From the NCBI GenBank assembly GCA_030428945.1, contig JAUIEC010000015.1, positions 62,001 through 126,000 on the forward strand: a stretch of 64,000 nucleotides of DNA. The letters run 5' to 3'. A program made the translations under genes and the position numbers. Shown piece by piece: positions 50,553-57,614 of the stretch. This DNA is from Phycisphaerae bacterium (GTDB taxonomy: Bacteria; Planctomycetota; Phycisphaerae; UBA1845; Fen-1342). Position 1 is the first letter of the stretch. Each line of letters starts with the position of its first letter. The notes under the pieces were generated by a model. The model did not search any database and had not been told where the DNA came from. It saw nothing but the letters and a program-made list of their open reading frames with translations.

Positions 50553-50958
50553 GGCCCGCGGCGTCGCACCCGGGGCCGCGCAGAACGAAGCCGATCGCGG
50601 GTCTGCGAAAGACATGCGAAGACCGGGACAGCCACCTGATCCCTGTTCCTTGCTCCCTTTCCAAGGGATTAGGGTGCGACGCGGCAGACCGCGCTCTCCC
50701 ACCTGTTCTCGGTTCCCGGTTCCCTGTTCCCTTCTTCAGGGAGTAGGGTGCGTCATCGACGCGGCAGACCGCGCTCCCGTGAATCGCGAAAGCCCCAGGC
50801 GTCGATGCCGCACCGCGTGGCAGCATCGTCGTCCGAAAAAGGGGGACAGCCACGTGGCTGTCCCTAATAATCCGTGTACCCGCTCGCAGCACGCGAAAAC
50901 GCCCGATCCCTGTCCCACCTGTTCCCTGTTCCCTGTTCCCGGTTCCCTGTTCCCTTCT
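50553..50958. repeat. Mosaic repeat region between convergent genes
   Basis: No gene is supported in these 406 bases. It contains three TGTTCCC-rich stretches (about 50641-50661, 50703-50735, 50918-50955). A segment around TAGGGTGCG...CGCGGCAGACCGCGCTC is found twice (50670-50697 and 50744-50778), and a TGTTCCC...CTTCTTCAGG end is found twice (50702-50740 and 50918-50963). A perfect 22-bp palindrome (GGGACAGCCA plus CG plus TGGCTGTCCC) lies at about 50853-50874, with a related half at 50625-50637. The mosaic looks like repeated insertion or duplication of small palindromic elements. Confidence 0.8.
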
Positions 50959-51897
50959 TCAGGCCACATAGAAATATCGCGTCAGATGAAAGAACAGCGG
51001 CGCCGCGAACGCCAGCGAATCGAATCGGTCCAGTACCCCGCCGTGGCCGGGCAGCAGGCTGCTGTAGTCCTTCACGCCGAGGTCGCGCTTGACGGCCGAC
51101 ATCGTCAGGTCGCCGGCGAAGCCGAGCAGGGCGGCGGTGCCGGCCATCGCGGCCGCGACCGGGACGTCGAACGGCGTCACGACCGACAGCGCCGCGCCCA
51201 GCGCGGTACTCAGGGCCAGTCCGCCAACGAAGCCCGCGACGGTCTTCTTCGGACTGACGGTCGGCGCGATCGGCGTGCGGCCGAGCAGCTTGCCGCAGAC
51301 ATACTGGAACACGTCGTTGCACTGCACGATCAGGATCAGGAACAGCAGCAGGCTGGCGGTCCCGGCGTAGTCCGGGATCCTGAGCAGGAGCAACGCCGGC
51401 ACGTGGCTGATGAAGTACACGCTGACCATCAGGCCCCACTGGATCTTCGCCGTGCGTTCGAGGTATCGAGTCGTGTCGCCAGCCAGCGCGATGCGGATCG
51501 GAATCAGGATGAACGCGTAGACCGGAATGAAGATCGCGAAAACCGGGTACCAGTCGATCACGATCAGGTAGTACTGCAGCGGCGTGATCACGAAGAACGC
51601 CCAGAACAGCGCGCGGTGGTCGCCGCGGCGCGTCGGGGTCAGCGTGATGAACTCGCGCAGCGCGAGAAACGAACACAGACCGAACAGCACGATCGTCGCC
51701 ATCCGCCCCAGCAGCAGCGCCCCGGCAAAGGCCCCGACCATGATCCACCACGCCCGCATCCGGGCCCGCAGGTCGGCCGCCAGGGCCAGGGCCTTTTCGC
51801 CCGTCGCCCGATACGACGTCACCACCGCCGCCAGCGTGCCAAGCAGCAGGGCCGCGGCGATGCCGCCGAGCAGGTACAACAGGTACGGATCGCGCAT
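50959..51897 (-). CDS. cdsA: Phosphatidate cytidylyltransferase (CDP-diacylglycerol synthase)
   Basis: A 312-aa membrane enzyme making CDP-diacylglycerol from phosphatidate and CTP. It has about eight membrane helices and the full family signature near the C-terminus: SAVKRDLGVKDYSSLLPGHG then GVLDRFDS. The ATG at 51897 overlaps the acyltransferase stop by one base. It is third in a CDP-alcohol phosphatidyltransferase / acyltransferase / CdsA set that could build a phospholipid. The 3' end borders the repeat mosaic. Confidence 0.93.
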   Translation of the reverse strand: MRDPYLLYLLGGIAAALLLGTLAAVVTSYRATGEKALALAADLRARMRAWWIMVGAFAGALLLGRMATIVLFGLCSFLALREFITLTPTRRGDHRALFWAFFVITPLQYYLIVIDWYPVFAIFIPVYAFILIPIRIALAGDTTRYLERTAKIQWGLMVSVYFISHVPALLLLRIPDYAGTASLLLFLILIVQCNDVFQYVCGKLLGRTPIAPTVSPKKTVAGFVGGLALSTALGAALSVVTPFDVPVAAAMAGTAALLGFAGDLTMSAVKRDLGVKDYSSLLPGHGGVLDRFDSLAFAAPLFFHLTRYFYVA

Positions 51898-52502
51898 CAG
51901 ACCGACTCCCGCATGGTCAGGATCGCGGCACGCATCCGCTCCAGCAGCACTTCCTTGCGGGTCCCGTCCGGACAGTGGAGCGGCGGACCGAAGCGGACGG
52001 CCGTGATCAGCGGGATCGGCAGCAGTTCGCCCTTGGGCAGCACGCGGCCGAGGTTCTCGAGCCAGACCGGGATCAGCGGCAGGTCGGGACTGCGGCGGGC
52101 GAGGTGCCAGACGCCGGCCCGGAATTCGCCCAGCGTCTCGCCGTTGCCGCGGCCGCCTTCGGGGAAGATGACCAGCGCATCGCCGTCGTCCAGCGCGGCC
52201 CGCAACGCCGCCAGCGGGTTGTTCCGGCGGGTGACGGTTCGCCGTTCGATCAGGATCGCCCGGAAGATGTCGCCGGCCAGCCAGCGCCGCAGCGGGCCGG
52301 CCTGCCAGTAGTCGGCCGCGGCGACGAACCGCGTGCGCCGGCGGAGCAGTGCGGGCAGCGCGGCCCAGATCATCAGTGGGTCCAGGTGGCTGGCGTGATT
52401 GGCGAAGTAGATCGCCGGTCCGACCGGTGGCGGGGGCGCCAGCCAGCGGGCATGACAGCCGCACAGCAGGCGGGCGGTTCCGGCCAGGAGCGTCGCGATC
52501 AT
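51897..52502 (-). CDS. 1-acyl-sn-glycerol-3-phosphate acyltransferase (PlsC-like)
   Basis: A 201-aa lysophosphatidate-type acyltransferase. It has motif I NHASHLDP (Hx4D), the RRNNP-region motif II, the substrate motif FPEGGRGNGETLGEF, and a hydrophobic PLIPVWLENLG. It is smaller than E. coli PlsC (about 245 aa) but complete across the four motifs. Its ATG overlaps the phosphatidyltransferase stop by 4 bases. It would supply phosphatidate for the CdsA encoded next. Confidence 0.91.
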   Translation of the reverse strand: MIATLLAGTARLLCGCHARWLAPPPPVGPAIYFANHASHLDPLMIWAALPALLRRRTRFVAAADYWQAGPLRRWLAGDIFRAILIERRTVTRRNNPLAALRAALDDGDALVIFPEGGRGNGETLGEFRAGVWHLARRSPDLPLIPVWLENLGRVLPKGELLPIPLITAVRFGPPLHCPDGTRKEVLLERMRAAILTMRESV

Positions 52503-53158
52503 GCCGCTTCCAGTGTGCGGACGATCTTGATCACGCGCCGTGCGGCGGTCAGCAGCGATCCGACGACCAGCACGGCAAGCCCGATCGTCAGCGACCAGGT
52601 GCTGCCGCGCAGCGCGACCTCGATCGCGGCCCCCACGCTGGCGATGCAGAGCAGCGCCATCCGCCCGGTCTTGTCGGCCGGTCCGTCAAAGAACTGCGGC
52701 GTCCCGAGCGCGCCGCCCAGCATCCGCGTGTACGCGACAAGGACGGCGCCCGCCCCGGCCGCCCAGCCGAGCGGGATGCCCCAGGTCTCGACCGCCCCGT
52801 AGCCCGCCCCGACGAACAGCAGCAGGTCCGAGACGCGATCGGGCACGTCATTGAAGACCTCGCCCGAGGCCGTGCGGCGCCCGCCTTCGACCGCGATCAG
52901 TCCGTCGATCAGGTTGCACAGACCGCGCAGGGCGACCAGCACCGGAACCAGCAGCAGCAGCGCGACGGCCAGCGGGACTTCGACGAAACGGGTGGCGATC
53001 AGGGCGGCGCCGGCCGCGGCCGAGAACACCACGCTGGTCAGCGAAACGGCGTTGGGCGTGATGCCGGCCCGGGCGCACCGACGGGCGAGGCGTTGAATCA
53101 GGCCGCTGTCGCGCATCCCGACCGGGCGGCGGTTGGTCGTCTGTTCGGCCTGGCTCAT
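52499..53158 (-). CDS. CDP-alcohol phosphatidyltransferase, atypical motif
   Basis: A 219-aa polytopic membrane enzyme joining an alcohol to CDP-diacylglycerol. The family motif D-x2-DG-x2-AR-x8-G-x3-D-x3-D appears as NLIDGLIAVEGGRRTASGEV then FNDVPD: the first and third Asp are Asn, and the Arg is Val. As I recall, similar N/N substitutions occur in the YnbA-type subfamily, which also pairs with a CdsA homologue, so this is probably a subfamily trait, not decay. The head-group alcohol is unknown. It is the first gene of the lipid operon. Confidence 0.85.
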   Translation of the reverse strand: MSQAEQTTNRRPVGMRDSGLIQRLARRCARAGITPNAVSLTSVVFSAAAGAALIATRFVEVPLAVALLLLVPVLVALRGLCNLIDGLIAVEGGRRTASGEVFNDVPDRVSDLLLFVGAGYGAVETWGIPLGWAAGAGAVLVAYTRMLGGALGTPQFFDGPADKTGRMALLCIASVGAAIEVALRGSTWSLTIGLAVLVVGSLLTAARRVIKIVRTLEAA

Positions 53159-53239
53159 CGGAGCGCTCCCGCAGGGTGCGTGGACGAGCCGACATGGTAC
53201 CCGCAGCGATCACATTGCGAAGCAACTTCCTGCACCATG

Positions 53240-53283
53240 AGAAAACGGATTGCGGACCGGCGTCAGCCAGATCCGCAATCCGT
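53240..53283 (-). terminator. Intrinsic terminator of the 53477 gene
   Basis: A perfect 12-bp stem (ACGGATTGCGGA / TCCGCAATCCGT, loop 14) followed on the minus strand by TTTTCTC. It lies between the end of the gene at 53477 and the start of the lipid operon at 53158. Confidence 0.75.
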
Positions 53284-53345
53284 CATGCGCAGACCGGAGA
53301 GGTCGCCTGGGTCGTGTTTGACGGATGCAAATGAGCTGCCAAGCC

Positions 53346-53376
53346 GTGAAAGGTGGAAATGTGAAGGAGTGAAAGA
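53346..53376 (+). repeat. Octamer array, GTGAAAG family, first arm
   Basis: GTGAAAGG, a 7-bp TGGAAAT, GTGAAGGA, GTGAAAGA. It forms an inverted pair with 53401-53440, separated by 24 bases, so the two can make a long stem. Confidence 0.85.
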
Positions 53377-53400
53377 GGGCGGTCTCGCGACGTTCTTCCC

Positions 53401-53440
53401 TCTTTCACCCTTTCACCCTTTCACTCTTTCACTTCTTCAC
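53401..53440 (-). repeat. Octamer array, GTGAAAG family, second arm
   Basis: Five 8-bp units NCTTTCAC-type on the plus strand (TCTTTCAC, CCTTTCAC, CCTTTCAC, TCTTTCAC, TTCTTCAC), i.e. GTGAAAGN in the sense of the minus-strand gene that ends at 53477, 36 bases away. It has the same gene-end placement as the other families, but no G tracts. Confidence 0.92.
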
Positions 53441-53476
53441 CGCGGCAACAACGCAACTGGATCCATCAAACAGAGC

Positions 53477-54670
53477 CTAATCGTCGCCGCCGAAACTGCG
53501 GAGCAGGGCGGCGATGTCCAGGTTCCGCACGCCGTTTTCGAGCATCTCGTCGCGGATCGCGACGTGGTCGGTCGGCGGCGCGTCGCTCAGCGCGACCCGG
53601 ACCACGCCGTTGGTCCCTTCGACGTTCGAGACTTCGAGCCACTCGACCCCGGTGCCCTCGGCGTAGCCGATCTCGATGATCGTGTCGGCCGTGTCTTCGT
53701 CGCCCTCGATGTTCTCGGCCCGCAGGACGTACGCGCCGTCGCCCATGTTCAGCACGGTGATGTCGGCCGAGTCCTCGAGCCGGTCGGCCAGCGCCAGCAG
53801 GTCTTCCGGGCTGGCCCGCCCGCGGAGGAGCGTCTCGACCAGTTCACCAAGCTGCTCGTCACCGTCGTCGAACGAGAGGGTCACATTGGGTTTGACGACG
53901 AGCGAGCTTTCGTCGGATGCGCCGGCACTGTCACGGTCGTCCGTGCTGATCCGCATGTCGATCACCAGGCCGTCGTCGCTGCCCGGCTGCGGCGTGTCGT
54001 CGGCCGGCGCGGCGTCGTCGGTGTCGTCTCCGTCCAGCAGGCCGTCGAGTTGCAACAGCACGCCGCCCTGCAGCATGCCCAGGACGAAGGCGGCTCCGGG
54101 TTCTTCGTGAAGTTCCTCGGGCAGTCCGCGCAGGTCCACGAAGGCCCAGGTGGCGTCGGCCCCGAACCCGCCCTCGATCGTCATGTCGAGGCCGAGCATG
54201 TCGGGCTCGGCGTCATCGCCGGCAAGAATCGCGAGATGGCCGTAACCGGAGCGGACGGAGACATCCTGGCTGCCGTCGAAGATGCCGGCCATCGAAACGG
54301 GCTGTTCGAAGTGGATTTCCATTTCTCCGTCGACGGCGACACCGTCGGCTTCGATCTGGCGCAGTTCGATCCGCAGCGAGTCCCACAGGCTCGTGCGCAG
54401 GCTGGTCAGGATCGTGGCGGCTTCGACACGGCTGGTGGTCGGGCCGAAGTAGATGAACGAGCCGACCGAGAGAACGACCGCGGCGGCGGCGGCAAAGCTG
54501 ACAAAGCGTGGCATGCGTAGTGACCTCCGGGCAGGTCGGGCGGATTTCCAGCGGGCCCGTTCCACCGGCGTCGCGGCCTCCGGCAGTTCAACCAGTTGGC
54601 CGAGTGCCTGCAGATTCTCATCCGTGTAGCGATCGCGTTGTGGTTCGTCGGGCATCATTGCGTCACCCAT
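53477..54670 (-). CDS. Single-TM protein paired with an ECF sigma factor, possible anti-sigma factor
   Basis: A 397-aa protein from the ATG at 54670. A short cytoplasmic N-terminus (about 50 residues; DENLQALGQLVELPEAATPV) precedes one membrane helix (about 52-75, FVSFAAAAAVVLSVGSFIYF). A long acidic exported domain contains clustered Asp (DGDDTDDAAPADDTPQPGSDD). No zinc-binding anti-sigma motif is present. It lies directly downstream of a sigma factor gene on the same strand (61-base gap), which is why an anti-sigma or sigma-regulated role is suggested. The domain family is not recognised. Confidence 0.7.
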   Translation of the reverse strand: MGDAMMPDEPQRDRYTDENLQALGQLVELPEAATPVERARWKSARPARRSLRMPRFVSFAAAAAVVLSVGSFIYFGPTTSRVEAATILTSLRTSLWDSLRIELRQIEADGVAVDGEMEIHFEQPVSMAGIFDGSQDVSVRSGYGHLAILAGDDAEPDMLGLDMTIEGGFGADATWAFVDLRGLPEELHEEPGAAFVLGMLQGGVLLQLDGLLDGDDTDDAAPADDTPQPGSDDGLVIDMRISTDDRDSAGASDESSLVVKPNVTLSFDDGDEQLGELVETLLRGRASPEDLLALADRLEDSADITVLNMGDGAYVLRAENIEGDEDTADTIIEIGYAEGTGVEWLEVSNVEGTNGVVRVALSDAPPTDHVAIRDEMLENGVRNLDIAALLRSFGGDD

Positions 54671-54731
54671 CCGCCTGCTTCGGTTCCATTCGTACGTAAC
54701 AACTGTGGCCGGGCGACCCGTTGTCGCGGCC

Positions 54732-55274
54732 TCAGTCCAGGTCTCGCAGTCGCGCCCGGAGTTGCGTTCGAGCCCGGTAGAGCCGGCCCTCGATCGCGCG
54801 GCGCGTGCAGCCGTGCCGGTCCGCCAGTTCGTCATAGGACGCCCCGGCGAAGTAGTGCTCGACCAGCAGTTCCTGCTCGGGCGGGTCGAGTTCGACCACG
54901 GCCAGCAGCAACTGGTCGCGAACCTCGCGGCGGGCCAGTTCGTCCGGCGGAATCCGCTCGGATTCGAGCCGGTCGGCGACCTGCACCGCCAGGTCCGGGT
55001 CCGGCAGCGGCACGTGGGCCGGCCGGCGGGCGATCCGCCGCCAGTGGGTGTTGAGCAGGTTCTTCCCGATCGCCCGCAACCAGTGCGGAAGCTGTTCGGG
55101 GGGAACCGCCCGCCCGCTGGCGAGGGCCTGGAGCCAGACCTGCTGCATCAGGTCGCTGGCCAGATCGGCATTGCCACCCGTGCGGACCAGGAAGAAGCGG
55201 TACAGAGCGGGGGCGCAGCGGTCGTATTCCGCTTCGAGCACGTCCCGCGGTTCCGCGGTCTGGTCATATGGCAC
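54732..55274 (-). CDS. ECF RNA polymerase sigma factor
   Basis: A 180-aa sigma factor starting with GTG at 55274 (VPYDQTAEPRDVLEAEYDR). Region 2: ALYRFFLVRTGGNADLASDL and MQQVWLQAL; region 4: LDPPEQELLVEHYFAGASYD and CTRRAIEGRLYRARTQLRA. The GTG start gives the expected family length; the in-frame upstream extension has no homology. It probably forms an operon with the membrane protein gene that follows. Confidence 0.87.
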   Translation of the reverse strand: MPYDQTAEPRDVLEAEYDRCAPALYRFFLVRTGGNADLASDLMQQVWLQALASGRAVPPEQLPHWLRAIGKNLLNTHWRRIARRPAHVPLPDPDLAVQVADRLESERIPPDELARREVRDQLLLAVVELDPPEQELLVEHYFAGASYDELADRHGCTRRAIEGRLYRARTQLRARLRDLD

Positions 55275-55549
55275 GGCAAGGCCTTGTGCAGCGCTGCGCA
55301 GCAAGCCGATTCTCCCGTCGTCCGGGCCCCGTCTGCGACACCCGTGACTGCACGCTACCAAACGCGCCGGACCCCTGGCACCCACAAAGTTGATTTCCGA
55401 ATTCCTCGGCCGCCCTCCGCCCCGCCGGTCGGGTTCGCGGAAACGGTTCGAATCTGCCACGCCGCGGGGTACCATCTCAACCAGTGGCAGGGCCGCCGGT
55501 GGATGCGGTCGCGCGTGCCGCCGGATGGAACCGCGGGGAGTTGTTCGCG

Positions 55550-56623
55550 ATGTGGGCGATGATTGCCGGGGCGCTGCTGCTGGCGGCACCGCTTGACGAA
55601 AACTGCGACCGTTGCCTGGGTGACGGACTGCTGACCTGCGCCCTGTGCGAAGGCGACTACGAGAGCGTCCTCGCCGACGTGGAATGCGAAAAATGCGGCG
55701 GCACGGGCGGCATCCTGTGCCGCACATGCAAGGGCGACAAGCGCGTCCGGTGCCGTGAATGCCACGGCGACGGACGCGTCGGCCGCCATCCCTGTATCGC
55801 CTGCCGCAAGGGTTCGGTCGGCTGTCCCACCTGCAACCAGCGCGGAACCACGGTCTGCGCGACCTGCGACGGACGCAAGGTGGTGCGCCGGCAAGGTCCC
55901 TGCCCGGCCTGCACGAAGGGGCTGATTCCCTGCCCGCGGTGCCAGCGCCGCAACGCGCTCCGCCAGCCGGAATCCGAGGTCCCGGCCTTCTTTGACGTGT
56001 TCACCCGCGCGGCCGAGCGCCGGGCGGAGGCGATGCAGGCCGCTCCGCAGCGGACGCCCGCCGAGGAACAACGGGCCCTGCGCGAATGGCTGGAAGTCAA
56101 CGCCGCCCACGCCTCCGGGCTCGGGCCGGAACTGCGGCGGTACGCCGCGCGGATCGAGCGTTTCCTCGAACTGGTCCGCGAATCGACCCGGCAGCCACTG
56201 GTCTTCAACGCCGAGGGGCGGTCGACGTTCATCGCCCGGCGGGCCGGCGAACCCGTCTTCCTGGTGACGGGGGTCTCGAGCGACTTTCAGATTCCCGCCA
56301 AGAAGCGGCAGTTGCTTCGCAATCGCGGCCGGTTCGTCCTGATGCGAACGCTGGGACCGTTGCTGGAGGCGTATCAGCGGGCATTTGCCGACTCGGAATC
56401 GACCGCCTTCGGGGTCCTGCTCTACTACGGGCCGGCCAACCTGCCCGACAATGACCGGGGCAAGCCGATCGGGATCGAGGCCGTCGCGATCGTGGTCCCG
56501 TCGAACGTCTGCAACGGGTATGTCAGCGGGCGCTTCTCGCTGGCCGACGTGCTGAAAAAGAGTGACTGCTTCCAGGCTGGCACCGAACGCAAACTCGGGC
56601 TCGCCCGGATCGAGTGGGACTGA
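55550..56623 (+). CDS. Exported protein with an array of DnaJ-type CxxC zinc motifs
   Basis: A 357-aa protein. The ATG at 55550 with GGGGAG upstream begins a short signal sequence (MWAMIAGALLLAAP). Residues 18-140 contain about ten CxxC motifs, many as CxxCxGxG (CDRCLGDG, CEKCGGTG, CRECHGDG, CPTCNQRG), as in the zinc-binding domain of DnaJ, but far longer than DnaJ's four. The C-terminal 200 residues hold a domain of unknown type (FLVTGVSSDFQIPAKKRQ, FSLADVLKKSDCFQ). It is not a chaperone as no J-domain is present. Redox or metal buffering outside the cytoplasm is one possibility. Confidence 0.8.
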   Translation: MWAMIAGALLLAAPLDENCDRCLGDGLLTCALCEGDYESVLADVECEKCGGTGGILCRTCKGDKRVRCRECHGDGRVGRHPCIACRKGSVGCPTCNQRGTTVCATCDGRKVVRRQGPCPACTKGLIPCPRCQRRNALRQPESEVPAFFDVFTRAAERRAEAMQAAPQRTPAEEQRALREWLEVNAAHASGLGPELRRYAARIERFLELVRESTRQPLVFNAEGRSTFIARRAGEPVFLVTGVSSDFQIPAKKRQLLRNRGRFVLMRTLGPLLEAYQRAFADSESTAFGVLLYYGPANLPDNDRGKPIGIEAVAIVVPSNVCNGYVSGRFSLADVLKKSDCFQAGTERKLGLARIEWD

Positions 56624-56676
56624 AGCCGCCCGGCCTGCCGCGCTGCGCGTCTGCCCGGCGACGCGGCCCCAGGGGT

Positions 56677-56708
56677 GGTCCCTCGCTCCGTGGCTCCGTC
56701 GCTCCCTT
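56677..56708 (-). repeat. Octamer array, AGGGAGCN family
   Basis: Four imperfect units (TGGTCCCT, CGCTCCGT, GGCTCCGT, CGCTCCCT) on the plus strand, ending 2 bases from the stop of the minus-strand LysE gene. The G-rich strand is the sense strand of that gene. It belongs to the same family as 28503-28534 and 28717-28756. Confidence 0.8.
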
Positions 56709-56710
56709 GG

Positions 56711-57322
56711 CTACCCCAGCGCCATCCGCAGACCGAACAGAATCAGCGCGGTTCCGCTGATCGTCTGCACGAGCCGCACGGTCCGCGGGCGGTGCAGGCC
56801 GCGGTCCACCTGCGCGGCGGCAAGCGTCACCAGCGTGAACCAGGTCGCCGCGACGGCCGCGTGCAGGCTCGCCAGCGCCAGCGACTGGTGGAAGACGCTG
56901 CCGGCGGGGTCGATGAAGTTCGGCACCAGCGCCACGTAGAACAGCACCACCTTCGGGTTCAGCAGGTTCGTGACCAGGCCGTCCCGGGCCGCATCGCGCC
57001 AGCCGGCGTGCGGGCTGGCCGCTGGCAGGGCGGCCGCCGTCCGGGCCCGCAGCAGGCCGCGGATCCCCAGCCAGACCAGGTACGCCGCGCCGGCCAGGCG
57101 AAGCCCGCCAAGGATGCCCGGGACCGCCACGAGCAGGGACGCCAGTCCGCCGGCGGTCGCCAGCGCATAGAGCCCGAAACCGGCCACGATTCCGGCGACG
57201 GTTGCCAGTCCGGCCGGGCGGCCGCCTGCGACGGCGTTGCCGAGGACGATCGCGAGGTTCGGACCGGGCGAGAGGACCAGGATCAGGACGGCGGCGAGGT
57301 AGGTCAGCAGGTCAGGCGGCAC
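56711..57322 (-). CDS. LysE/RhtB-family amino-acid exporter
   Basis: A 203-aa, six-helix inner-membrane exporter starting with GTG. Signature features are LILVLSPGPNLAIVLG (SPGP motif) in the first helix, GLRLAGAAYLVWLGIRGL, and FLRNLLNPK-type (VTNLLNPKVVLFYVALVP). Members export amino acids or homoserine lactone derivatives; the substrate is not readable. Normal length. Confidence 0.92.
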   Translation of the reverse strand: MPPDLLTYLAAVLILVLSPGPNLAIVLGNAVAGGRPAGLATVAGIVAGFGLYALATAGGLASLLVAVPGILGGLRLAGAAYLVWLGIRGLLRARTAAALPAASPHAGWRDAARDGLVTNLLNPKVVLFYVALVPNFIDPAGSVFHQSLALASLHAAVAATWFTLVTLAAAQVDRGLHRPRTVRLVQTISGTALILFGLRMALG

Positions 57323-57484
57323 GCGGGGCGACTCCGATCGGCAAGGTCCGATTCACGCGGGCTTTAGCGTGCTCGTTTCCACGGTTGTTCCGATAAGACG
57401 AGGTTCCGCGACGGGCCTTCGGGGATCCCGCGCTGCGCCCGCCCCCGGAGCGGGATTGGTGTTCCGTCGCACCCGGGGGCGTTC

Positions 57485-57490
57485 TATAAT
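57485..57490 (+). promoter_or_regulatory. Perfect -10 hexamer (TATAAT)
   Basis: TATAAT lies 125 bases before the ATG at 57615, in a divergent region, without a good -35 box at 16-18 bases. It shares the TATAAT core and the lack of a -35 with 10201. Confidence 0.5.
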
Positions 57491-57614
57491 CGCTCGTTGG
57501 GCACCGCCTCTGTTCATTTCCGGTGCCCGGATGTCTCGAACAGCAGGCTCGGCACACGGATGCGGGGCCGGATGTCCAATGTCTCCGGAGCGGGGACCGG
57601 GAGCGATCGTAACC

